A DNA stretch of 64,000 nt, taken from contig JAUIRK010000293.1 in the NCBI GenBank assembly GCA_030549495.1, positions 620,001-684,000 of the forward strand, written 5' to 3'. Positions 41,101-53,100 of this stretch are shown piece by piece (position 1 is the stretch's first letter; the number at the start of each line of letters is the position of its first letter). The notes beneath the pieces are model-generated. The model worked only from the letters and a program-made list of their open reading frames with translations, was not told where the DNA came from and searched no databases. Position numbers and translations under genes: made by a program. The DNA is from Nectonema munidae. Taxonomy: Eukaryota > Nematomorpha > Nectonematoida > Nectonematidae.

Positions 41101-44100
41101 AACATGTTTCTACCTAGTGCAGCCTTCAAAAAAGGGACACCAAATGCATCACTGAACAAATTTGAAATTTTTATTCTTTGATCCATTGATTGGCCTATGT
41201 ATAACAAGCAAGAGAAGTAGGAAAGCAAATGAAAAACCTGGAAACTTTCTGCGTAGTTTTTCAGGTTAATATGCTTGGGATTAGGTTTTCTAAATATGCA
41301 AATATTGATACATTAGAAAAATACAATAGTGTTCTCTAAAAACAAGCTGCTTAACTTTTTTAAAATTAAATGATAGAGTCAAGACTGCCAAAAAAAATTT
41401 TCAGTTTTCAATTGCTTGAAAAGTAATACTTAAGAAAGATTTATCTTAGTTTCTTTTGCTTTATAAAACAATAAAATAAATTATCTTATTTTGAGTTAAG
41501 TTAAATAAAGTTAAAATTATATAAAATAAAATACTTTGTAGCTACTCAAGTCTTTAGTTATTGAATGTTTAAAATATTTTTGTAGCAGCTTACTGTGGAA
41601 ACGTTTAATTTAATATACGTTTTTTCAACATAGCATTTCGTTCACCAAATTTCTTTTAAAATTTATATAACGAATTTTTACTTATCTTTATGGAAAAATG
41701 ATAAAAAAAAATGTAGCAAAGAACTTGTACCATCGCAGAAGAAATTGTATTTATGTATATCATTTACATATGTTCAAAGCAATAAAATTTATTTTTTTGT
41801 TTCTACTCATTGTTTAGAAAGCTTTATCGTATTCATAGATAAAGAAGTTGAATTTAACTTAGTGATGTATTATTTATATCCTCAAATATGTAATTTGTGT
41901 TCAAAATCAGTGATAGATTTACCCAAAGGGAAAGAAAGTGGCGGTACCCCCTATCCTCCCTGCCTTTCATCTTTCTGTTTTCTTTTCACAATTGCACATC
42001 GATTGCTTTTGATCAATAACATGTAAAATATTATCTAACAAAAATTTCTTATTTGTTTATCAAAATTTAGAGGTATTACTGCATGCATGTAAAGCAGGGA
42101 AGGGAGAAGCCCCCACCCCACCTTTTCTAGTAGATCCATCACTAGTGGAAATCTATGACATCACGTCTTAAAATTTTAGAACATAGTTTTTATAAAGTTA
42201 AATACTGTTCGTCAAAGTTAAAAACGATTCATATTTCGTACAAAAACTTTTACTTTAAATTTGAAAATACGTTTGTAAAAAATTAAAATTTTAAAAATAT
42301 AACATAAAAAAAATTACGCATAATTGGAATCAATCTTTTTCTTTGTCTTAAGAAAAAGGTATTGAATCAAATCCTGTGTGAAAAAAAACTGAAAAATTTT
42401 AAGGATATCAACTTCTCCAACAGCTGAGTTTTTGGGTCCAGAAGGTGAAGTAATAACGTCTCTTATATTTTCACTAGCTACTCTTCCTCGCGAATCAAAA
42501 AAAGAATCCCAACTAAAATCAATCTCATCTGAACAAACCAAATTTTCATCAATATTTTCTTCTGAGCTTGTTACGTTTTCTTCAGAAAAAAACTTGACAG
42601 AGAAGATCTTTCAGAAAGGGAGCTTGAAGTGTCAGATTCCATGGTAAAACAAAGAAAAAATAAAAAAAATGGCTCTAAGGTGAAGAATATAAAGCAAATA
42701 ACCAAGTTGGAAATTGATATATAATGCTCATTGTTTATTGCAACAGCTGTAGCCTACTGATACTGCTATACAAGCAATCATGCTCAAGGAGATTATTGAT
42801 TTTTCTTGTTTAAAAAGAAAGGCCTATGGAGTAAATTGCCATATGTGCGTAGTTGATGCTATATGAAAATTTGTGCGTATAGCGAAGGTTAATACCCTAT
42901 CCCAGATCCAAAGCTACAAGAAAATTTAGCCCTGACAATTTTAACAACATTTTCCCGAATATTCAATATACAATTGCTTTGAGAATGAATTAATTTTTTT
43001 ATATCTCATTTCATCTTACAGATCTTTTTTCCTGTAAACTGTTATATTTTCTACTCTCTTTTTGAAACGGAGTAAGATAAAATCATGCCAAGCCACTGAA
43101 CTAGATCAAATTACACTCCATATAGAACCTTTTTTGCATAAAAAGCTATAATTTTTTATTCAAAATACAACTTTTATTTGAAATTTTTCCATCTTCTCCT
43201 TGCCATGCTTAACCAATGTATCAAACAACTAAATTAAACTTTCAAGTTCCTTACTTATTCATACAGTGTTCCATTCTTATTTCTGCATTGGTACATCTTT
43301 GTTGATTTATTTGTTTCATTTAAGCATAGTTATGGAAGATAGAGATGCCCTTATTGATAAGTGCTATGAAGATATCGAAAAAGATCTGATCCTTTTGGGA
43401 GCAAGTGCTATTGAAGACAAACTTCAATACAATGTTCCTTCAGCTATTTTCAATTTAATGTCTGCCGGCATTAAAGTTTGGGTACTAACTGGGGATAAAG
43501 CAGGTACTCTTTTAAGTTATCCATACACAATAGAATCATGTTTCCACTTGAAATCTCTTTTTGGACTCAGTCTGAAAAATTGTGTTTTGATCTCATGAGA
43601 ACTTTTTAAGTGCAACCTGAATTCAAACAGTTGAATTCAAAATTCTTGTTTAACTTTGTAACCACTACATAGTATTCATTTTTATCTATTTTAATTTCTG
43701 CAATTCATACACTAAGTTCAGATTCTATAGACAATATTTATATATTTAGTTTTTATCTGAATAATGATTTTCTTTCAACTAAAAATTACAGTAAAACAAT
43801 TAAATAGAAGATATATTAATCGTTTTATTTTGATGTAAATACTTCGATCAGAAAATAATTCCTTTCAAATTGTGTTCAAAAACAAAACTGATGCTTTAGA
43901 GAACATTTTAAAGTTATTTTAATGGCGTTTTTAGTGAAGTAATGGAGGAGAAAAGGAAATAAACATTAGTAAGAGCTGAAATTATTTGTCAGGCTCAAAT
44001 TATGAAAAGGACCAAAATTTCACTCCCTGGATGTGTTTGTGGTGTGAAATTTTGCGTTAATAACGTGTTACCAACTTTTCTGTATACGTTTAATTTAACT

Positions 44101-47100
44101 TTTTAGTGATGAAAAATTGTGAATAAATGACTTACATGGCGCGTAATAATCAGAGGGACAAATTTTATATTAAGCTCATTTATCGTTCAACCCGCTGGCA
44201 ATTGGTAAACTTATCATCAAAGTAACTTGGCTCAGTCCTGGATCCAAAAACCATAAAACCACATGTAGATTAGAAACGCCTAAAACAAGCAGTACTTAGC
44301 ATTGACTTTTATGTAGGTTGGCCGAGTTTACACTTATTTATTGCTTCTGTTGCGAAAGTGTGACAAAAATTCTACATTAAGTATTTTCATTGGAATGTGT
44401 CGTTAGTGAAACTCTTTTTTTCAATCTTCTTATTAGTGAGAAAATATTGTCCTTGCTTGCATTAACCAAAATAGAAGAAGATTCTTTAGGAATTTGGATT
44501 CAAATTTTGAAATTTGTGTGAAGTATGCATTCTTTTATTTTAGCACACTTACCGGAGTCTGCGTGTTTTTAAAATTCGGACATGAGAAGTTGTGCATGCT
44601 TTAGTGTCTTTAAAATTGATATGCCTTCGTTTTCTTGTTTTTATTTAGTGGTGGTTAAAGGGAATTTATGTGCGCTCAAACCTTGTTTTTTTTTTATTTT
44701 CTCTGATGCTGTTGTAAAGTTTTTGGTTTTTGAGTTGTTTAAAGAAAATGCATAATCGTTCCACTTGTTCACAAATGTTGATCACACACTTGATCCTTTA
44801 ACATTTTGCCAAGAAGCATACTTCGATAGATGAATCAAGGAAAGTGCATGTGTAAATAAGTAATAGATTAAATTTAGACTCTTTTATCTTAAAGTATAGA
44901 AAATTAGGAATGAAAGCTTAGGAATTTCACTCTATAAAATCTTGATTATACGTGTTAAGATAAAATGAGTTTTTGTGTAGTCTGGGCAGGGGGTAGAAGT
45001 CGTTATATAAAATTGAGTTTTTTAATTATGGAGGAAAATAAGTTTCATCTTTATAAGCAAAATGGATGGCAACACGATGTAGTCGTTTTATTTATGAATT
45101 GTTTGCAGTTGGCAGCATTGCTGTAGTTACGTCACAGGAAAATTGGTAACAAAAGAAGAAATAGGTATCCCTATCCAGGCAACACAATTAAATGAGAGTC
45201 TGCATAGAGAGTAGAAACCACTGGAACAACAGGGGTTTTCATTCACACAGCCAGAAGTCTATTACACCTGTCCTTCAGTGTTTCGAAGCTATGACAAAAA
45301 ACACGTATTTTGGCGAATCTAACTTACTAGCTAAACTCTCCTGTAAATATCTACATATATGTTTGTATACTAATCAGAATCAGAATTGAAAAATCTCCAA
45401 CCATTGATATGAGAAAGTTGTGGATATTTTTTCGCGTTACTTCAGAGGCTGTTGAATTTCTCCAATGCATGTAGATTGCATTACATAACATTTTAGCTCC
45501 TATATGAAGTTTTGTTTAAATGAATACGTGTTTTCAAGGTATTTCAGATAATAAAATAGGATGTTTTTGTAGATACTTTTGTAGTATCGACTTTATCTCT
45601 TTAAAATGAAAATTACTTTCATGGTCAATTATTGAGATGGCTTTTCTTTTTATTGGAAGGATTCTTTTACAATGTGTTCTCAAATTATTTCTTTGCTAGT
45701 TTTCTTAAGGTAAATACGACCATTAAATGCTAAGAGTAGAAGACAAGGAACAGAGAGTGAGAAATAAGAATATAATAATAGCATATTAATAATGCGAAGT
45801 AGTATACAAATAGGAATTAATTTTGATTGAAATTACAGATAAACATGATACAATAAATGTGCGATGTGTATAAGATTATGACAAAGATGATAAACCGAAA
45901 TATGGAACCGTATGCACTTTAAATTGTATGAGTATTAATATAAACGAGAGATGGGAAGAAAGGATAAGGTATACATGAAACCTTCTTAGCAACATTCTCT
46001 TTACATTTATTTTAATTTTTTTTTTAATAATTTTGAACATTTTTTCAGGGAAAGCATTGCATTTCTTTATTTAGCCGAACTCTCTTTTAGAAACAGCGAT
46101 CAACATCGGCTACTCCTGTCATTTGCTGGACAATTCTGAGGTTTTTAACGTAGTTTCAGACAACGCTAATGATGTCTTTGTAGAATTACAAAAATTGAAA
46201 TCCTCGCTCTCCAACATCTCATCAATTTCAAATTCAACTTCATGTTCAAGTGTTGTGAGAACGATTAATGCATATTCCCCTAAGAGTTCTATGGTTTCAT
46301 TGTCCAGCGTAAAAGCCTCTATACTTCCTTTATACTCCTTCAAATACTCCATTGTTCTTAATGGCTCCAGCCTAGTATCCCTTTTTATACTTCAATTCTA
46401 TAACTATGAATATTTAATACAATATTACTTCATACTTTTAACCCCTTTGAAATACGACTTTGTATTTATGCACTAGCGGTGTTTTCATTGGTTTTACCTC
46501 TCTAGAACAACATTTTATCAAAAGTCTATTTCAGTGATTCTCAATCTTTTTCTCATATCGATCCTTTTCTAACTTAATTTTTTTGTGGACCCGTTATTTT
46601 TCAAGTCATTTAATTTATCAAAAAAGTCAAAAATGTGAAAATTTTCATTCGAAAAAATATGTTGTTTAGTGTGAATGTTGAAGTTGAGGCAAATCTTGAT
46701 ATGCCATGCTCCAATGTAATCGATGACTTATTCAAAAATATTTAGTAGATTTCGATTTTTTGAATTCAAATAAAATACAAGACTGAACGCTTTAAAATAA
46801 AAAAATAAATTATATTTTACGTACTTTTAGTATCAAACCTGATTCAACAAGATATGAAGATAGGAAAACAGTCACATATAACTGAGATTTTAAATATAAT
46901 ACATCTTTTTTTCAATTTCAGAACTTTTCCTCAACAAAATTAATTTTTTCTAAACATTTGAATTTTATTTTAACATGGACCCTTTGCAAAATTTCAAATT
47001 GGAATATTCTTATATGGACCCCTCTAAAAATATTGTGAACCTATTGGCGGTCTACATGAACCCATTTGAGAAAAAGTGGTCTACTGAACCCTAAAAACGT

Positions 47101-50100
47101 GAGATTATAACGTTTGATGAGCGCGGAATCTGAAGATAGATGTAGGAATAATGGATACATCACTTGTTCAAAAGTACATATAATTTTCCTAAGTGTTCGA
47201 TTGATTCAGTTTTGCATAGGATGTGGTAAATGAAAATTTTTCTAAAGATAACACACCTATTGCTAATGAAATTCATGTTTGTAAACAAAATTTAAAAAAA
47301 TTTGTCCATGATTATAATAAAATAATAATTTATAGAATTTTTAAATGCCAATTGTTTGCGAATTACACAGTTATTAAAATGCTAGAATAAAGCATATTTA
47401 TTGACTAAATATTTGAAATCGCCAAAATCATTAGAGAACATTTAGATTAGTTACACAAATACCATAAAATTAGTTATTTTTCATCTGAGAGAAGACAAAA
47501 AATTATGAAAACAAGTATTGAGATTGTGTTGTGCAATGTTTAACTATGTTTTTGAAAGAATAAATATATATATATCCATTTTGGTCTATCATTTTCTTAA
47601 AATGTAACTCCATCAATACAAAATCAGGAAGAAGTTTTTTTATTCGTTCGATATTAATGCTCTTTATCTAGAATTTTTTATAAATATTTTCTGCTTTGTC
47701 CTTATGGTAAACTAATTAGTGATTTTGTCCCTAGACACACATCCTACAATCGCCGAATCTCGAAAGCTTATTTGCTGATGTTGCTTTCCAAGCTTCTTCT
47801 GTTATCGCGTGTCGACTCACACCTTCTCAAAAAGCTTCCTTGGTTAAATGCGTGCAGCAGAAGTTCAAGAGTGTAGCTTTGGCTATTGGGGATGGAGCTA
47901 ATGACGTTTCTATGATTAAACGTACGCATATGAATACATCCTTCGAATCATTTCATTTTTAATGTATTCGCCTTTTACTCAGTGTATTGAATCGAATTTA
48001 AAAAAAATATAAGCTGAACACTATATCATCAAATACATCCTTATATCACTCAGTTAAATTTTAAAGGAACTATTTGGTTGAATTATTATTTGCACTATTG
48101 TTTCAATCATATAGATATTATAGTACAATTTTAAGACAAACATTATTATCAAATAATGTTTTTTGTCTTTGTTAAAATGTAGGATATGCTTCAAGCGGTT
48201 AAAAATGGTATTTTGTGAATTATGGAGATATAAAGATTGTTACGATAAATCTAATTTTTGTGTAGTTGCGGAGAATATTTTTTATTGAGAGTACCTGGTT
48301 ATAAGTTTCTCTAGAAACATTTGTTGTATGTTAACATATAGAAATTAGATTTTATGTTCTATGCCTTGTACATATTCATTTTTACTTGTTTTATCTATCA
48401 TTATTAGCTTCAAATGAATTATAAACCTAATCATTTTTATACACTTCTTAAGCAAATTTTTTACGCTTCCAGTTATGAACTTCCTAAAAATGCTTCCTTA
48501 CATTATTTTTTTCATTTATTTGTGTATCAAAGTTACACATATAGTATAAACGATATATCTATTCGAAGTCCGTTCTAACTTTTTTTACCCAGGCTGAACT
48601 GGACTATAATATCTACAAACCAGTTAAAACTGTCTTTTAACCCATTATATCCTAGTGTCCACATATGTGTACATCAAAAAAACATCAAAATTTAGCCTTC
48701 AAAAAAAATCAAAACAGTTTTAAAATGTTTTTCTAATTTTTATTCTCTTCCTTCACTATCAGAAAAAGAAAAAAAATAAATATAATACTTGCTTTTTTGT
48801 TACTCTTAGGCTCAAAAACTTTTTAAAGTTTTTATCTTTAAATAGTTGCTGAAATGTTTTGATAAAATGAAAGGTTTTCAAAAAAAATTTTTCCTTTTTT
48901 TTAGTATTTATGTTGAGCTAAAGAGCTATATAACACGATATAATGCCCAATTAATTTAATCATTAAAGTTGCTCTCATTCACTCTAAAGAAAAATTAATT
49001 GTTCACAAATGTGCACACCAGGTGCACCCTGGTGTACACATGTGTGCACAACTCACTGATATACATCAGTTGATTGATGATTCAATGTGTGTTGTCTTTT
49101 ATAAAACTTTACTGATTTTTTTGTAGCTTGCTGCTCTTGATTTTAATACCAAGTTGTTAGTAATATTATTTATCGTAAAGGTGATTTGGTTAGTGCAAAA
49201 GCTTTTCTTTTTGATGATATGAAAGTTCCTTTGAAAGAAAGATGGAGTTATAATCGTTTTGGAAAGTCTCAGAATTCTGCTAAAGTGTATGGAATAGTAA
49301 AAGAAGTCAAAGCTTATGGTGTTCATGTTACCTGGGAAGATGGAGATGACTCAATAATCCAGGCAAAAAAAATCGAAAAAGAAAATGATGAAGCAGTTAA
49401 TTTTTTAACAAAAAAATGATTTTTTTTTGGAAAACCATTTTCTCGCAGGTGATGTCGTTTGACCCGGACGAGAACCCCTGCCCAGACCCGGCTGAGGACC
49501 AGATCCAGTCGATCATGGCATCGCATCATGTAAGAAACTGCTCTCCTCATTTACCACCTCAGCCAGGCTCAGGGCCCCCGTCCTAGGTTCCATCTTCCAG
49601 GTCACTGGTCCGCTTTTCAAGGCTCCAGTTGACCTACGACACAAGGGCACAATTAGCATCCTTGTCCAGAGATATTTTAATCTTGTACAGGCTCATAAGC
49701 AAACCCCCTTCCACTCCTTCGCCAGGTTCTCAGCACCGCCTAAGGAGCAGAAATCGTTCTTTACAAAGGAGGTTCTCCCGAGACTTGTCCAGTCTGGCGT
49801 ACTGAAACAGGCGATTCGCCCTAGAACCCCGTGCTTCTCGGTTTCCAAAGTCAACGGGAAGACTCGTTTGGTGGCAGACTTTGGTTTTTCACGAGCCCTA
49901 TTCGTCACGCCAGCTATCAAGCTCAAGGCTTCCTGCTGCGCTACGTTCAGCTCTCATTCAAATGGGCCACCCGTCTCGATCTTACAGATGCGTTTTATGG
50001 CATTAGAATCCAGAAGGAATGGAGAAACTGCTTTTGTATCAAGTTAGGGGGAAAAATTTGGCAGTTCACCAGGTTGCCAATGGGGGCGTGCTTTAGCCCA

Positions 50101-53100
50101 GCGGTCCTTCAAAGCGTGGTGGCACGTCTGCTAGGAACTTTCAAGGAAAGACTACCAGTGGAACAGCGTGCCCAATTCCGCTTTATCTTATACCTGGACG
50201 ACTTCTTGATTTTGGGTGAGGATCGTGAATCCACAACCAAGATCACTACGGCCTTCACTCGGTTTCTGGAAGACGAATGCGGAATCCGCATAAACGTCAA
50301 GAAATCGATCCTCTCCCCCGTGCAGTCCATCGAGTTTCTCGGGGCCCAATTGCACCTTCGTCCGCGGAAGATGGGTGCTCAGGCCACCAGAGGCGAGAAC
50401 TTCGCCATTCTATCTTTGGTTTTTTCTCTGAAGGATCTCCAGATTCAAAGAAGGTGACCCAATCCATGGAATCCATGGCAATGGTGCAATTCTAAATCCT
50501 AAAGGAGTGGATCGGGTTCTTTGGGAGCGTGCGTGACGGGCTGTCCGCAGGATCGTCCTCCGACTTGACGTGTTCCATGGCGTTACGGAGGGCATCTGTC
50601 CAGGCACTGGATGCTTCGAGCCATAGGAGGATCCTGGCTTGTTTGAACGACTTGCACCCCAATTTTCGGATACAGCCTATGGCGACCATTGAATCGGAGT
50701 AGATCTTTCTGCTGGGCCAGAGGAAATGTCCCAGAGTTATTGTTAGAAACTCCAAATCCGCAATATGCCAGTCTTGGTGAACCACCTGGATTGTCCAAGA
50801 GCCCTTCGAGGTGACAAATCCAAGGGCTTGCAAGGAGGCGTTAACGTAGACGGAATCTGCTGGTACGGAGGGGCTTTCGACATGATGTAAGGCACGGCGA
50901 GCTGGACCAGCTCGCTGTGCTTGGGCGCCTCATCTCAATTATACAGCGCCGAAATGATGCGAAATTTTCCTTAGAGTGTTGCCGTATAACAGTTGAGGAT
51001 GCCCATAATCTTCTGGCGCCATCGGAGGGGTATTTCGGCGACTCTTTGTGCCAGAAGGAAAGCGCAAAGCGCCCTAAGGAGAACCTCCTTTTTGCCATCC
51101 TGGACACCCATCGTCCGCGGAAAGTGGTGCAGTTGGGCCCCGAGAAACTTATGAATCCACATTAAGTCGAAAAAGTGGTGGCGGCCACATTTCACCAATC
51201 TTTTGTCTACGCTTATGACATCTTCCTTCATGCTGTATGAGATGGCAAACGACAACAAAGGCCACGATTTACTGTTGTTTTTGAGAAGTGTTTCATCTTC
51301 CTATCTGAGCGATAAAAAAGCATGTATTAATATTTTCCCGAGAAAATCTAAAAAAAAAGCAAAGTGAGAGTAGATGAAAGTGTACGACTTCATGGAAGAT
51401 CACACTGGCCAAAACAGATGGACAAAGTGAGAAGATGCGCTGTTTCTTCATGTGCAAGGCGAACCAGAGTGATATGTGAAACTTGTGATGTGGCTTTATG
51501 CATTGACAGTGGACATTTTAAACTCTTCCATACTTCAAAATTGTGCTAATGTTTTTAAGATTAAATAAAATTGTATTATCGCTTTTATAACATTATCTTT
51601 TCTAAATTTGATAGATTGAAAACTTCCTAGCGTGCACATATGTGTACACCCGTTTGTCAAAAAACTAAAAACGGTATTAAATTTTACAAAAGAAATTTTG
51701 GCTATTGACACCAAATGAGTAATATTACAAAAAAGAGAATTAAGATTTTTTATCTAATTCCATGGTTGGGCATTAATGGCTTAAGATAGATCGGAAGAAA
51801 CTGAAAATTTTTATATCAATTGTACACATTATGAAGTAGATTCATTATGTGTGCACATTATTAATCATGTAATTCTACAGTTCTTGTTCTACATTTAATT
51901 TTTCATAAAGCGAATTGAAGCTGGCATAAGCCTAGATATAGTTTGAAGTATCTTTGATCAAATTAAGAACCGACCATTAGATCTATTAAGCGGGAATGCA
52001 ATGTTCATCTAGTAACCTTTTACCCATAGCTTTTCAAGCAAGTGAAAATTCAACTAAATGCCATTTTAATTAAGAAAAGATATATCTATAGAAGTTATGT
52101 ATTTCTAAGCATGAATGCTTTCTCTTACAAAATTTTAGCATTCAAGTTTACGCATAAGATACTATATTTTTCCTAAAAATTCATTATTCAACCCTTAAAA
52201 GTATTTTAATGTACACACTGGCAATATTTACAATTTGATACTTCAAAAAAATTAATAATATAGCGTATAGATCCTAACAACATAAGTACTGATAACTTGC
52301 ATTATTACTTGTATTATAACCAGGGGTGCGCACATCCTTAAAATTATAGAGGGGGGGGGGGGGGGGGGAGAAAGCTTTTTTTAAATAATTTTTAAGATCT
52401 ATTTTAAAAAAAATTGTGTTTGCAACTCAGCCGTAAAACAAGCAAAGTAATATGGAAAGTCTACTCATAAGAAAAACAAGTCTTTTAATGTAAAATTGTT
52501 TTTTTTTAAATTATTTATTGGAACGAAAGGCTCCCCTTGAAATCACATTGGCGTGCGCGCCCTTATTATGACTGAAATTCATGGAAAAACATGTTTAAAA
52601 TATATATTTTAGGTCATATTCCTTTATCGTATACATGTGTACAAAATGTCACATTTGCGTTTCATAAGACTACTATTACTTTTATACTCCGTTTCAAAAA
52701 TAGGTACTTATTTTTTCAACAATTATTATAAGCTTTGATTTCAGCAATGGTTTAAAGTTCTGAAGGTTAATTTTAAAACAATGAAGATATTCATAAAGAT
52801 AAAAAAAGATAAAGATGAGCTGATTCAGGTCGAAGATGTCAATACTTCTGATATTCAAAGTCTTAATGAGATGAAGATAAAACGGAAAGTGATATTGAAG
52901 TCTTTTTTGAGAATTTTGAAAACAATGAAAATTTGAGCTTTGATGGAGATGAGCATATCCATTTGGATGATGAAATTTGTTGTCATAACATAAAGTATAT
53001 TATTGAAATTGAAACTCTTCTGGAAACATTATAGAGCAAAAAGGAGGACCCTTGTGTAAGCCAACTAATGAAAAAGATGCATTTCTTTAGTTTATTAGCG

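Larger units (their letters stand above)
39709..42888 (-). mobile_element. piggyBac transposon 1, both ends present
   Basis: 3180 bp bordered by TTAA on both sides (39705-39708 and 42889-42892). The terminal inverted repeat is 17 bp, CCTTCGCTATACGCACA. A 25-bp internal repeat ending GGCAATTTACTCCA overlaps the left terminus but lies about 31 bp inside the right one, the same asymmetry as classical piggyBac. The transposase is on the minus strand, opposite to the flippase. Its coding region is split into an N-terminal part, a 1-kb noncoding stretch with a possible MITE, a long core, and a frame-shifted Cys-rich tail. It is probably young but not active as it stands. Confidence 0.93.
48641..51780 (+). 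mobile_element. piggyBac-like element 3, split by a retroelement
   Basis: The left edge is TTAA (48637-48640) then CCCATTATATCCTAGTG. The right edge is ATTAATGGC followed by TTAA (51781-51784), whose complement GCCATTAAT resembles the left end. A plus-strand open piece (about 49170-49419) and the Cys-rich tail at 51364-51549 flank a GC-richer retroelement. Repeated ACATATGTGTACA-type palindromes occur near both ends (about 48662, 49036, 51637). Most of the transposase core between the two pieces is absent. Confidence 0.5.

Noticed and set aside
46119-46352. Minus-strand acidic open frame ([19 protein letters not shown])
   Set aside because: Complement of the flippase exon 46091-46374.
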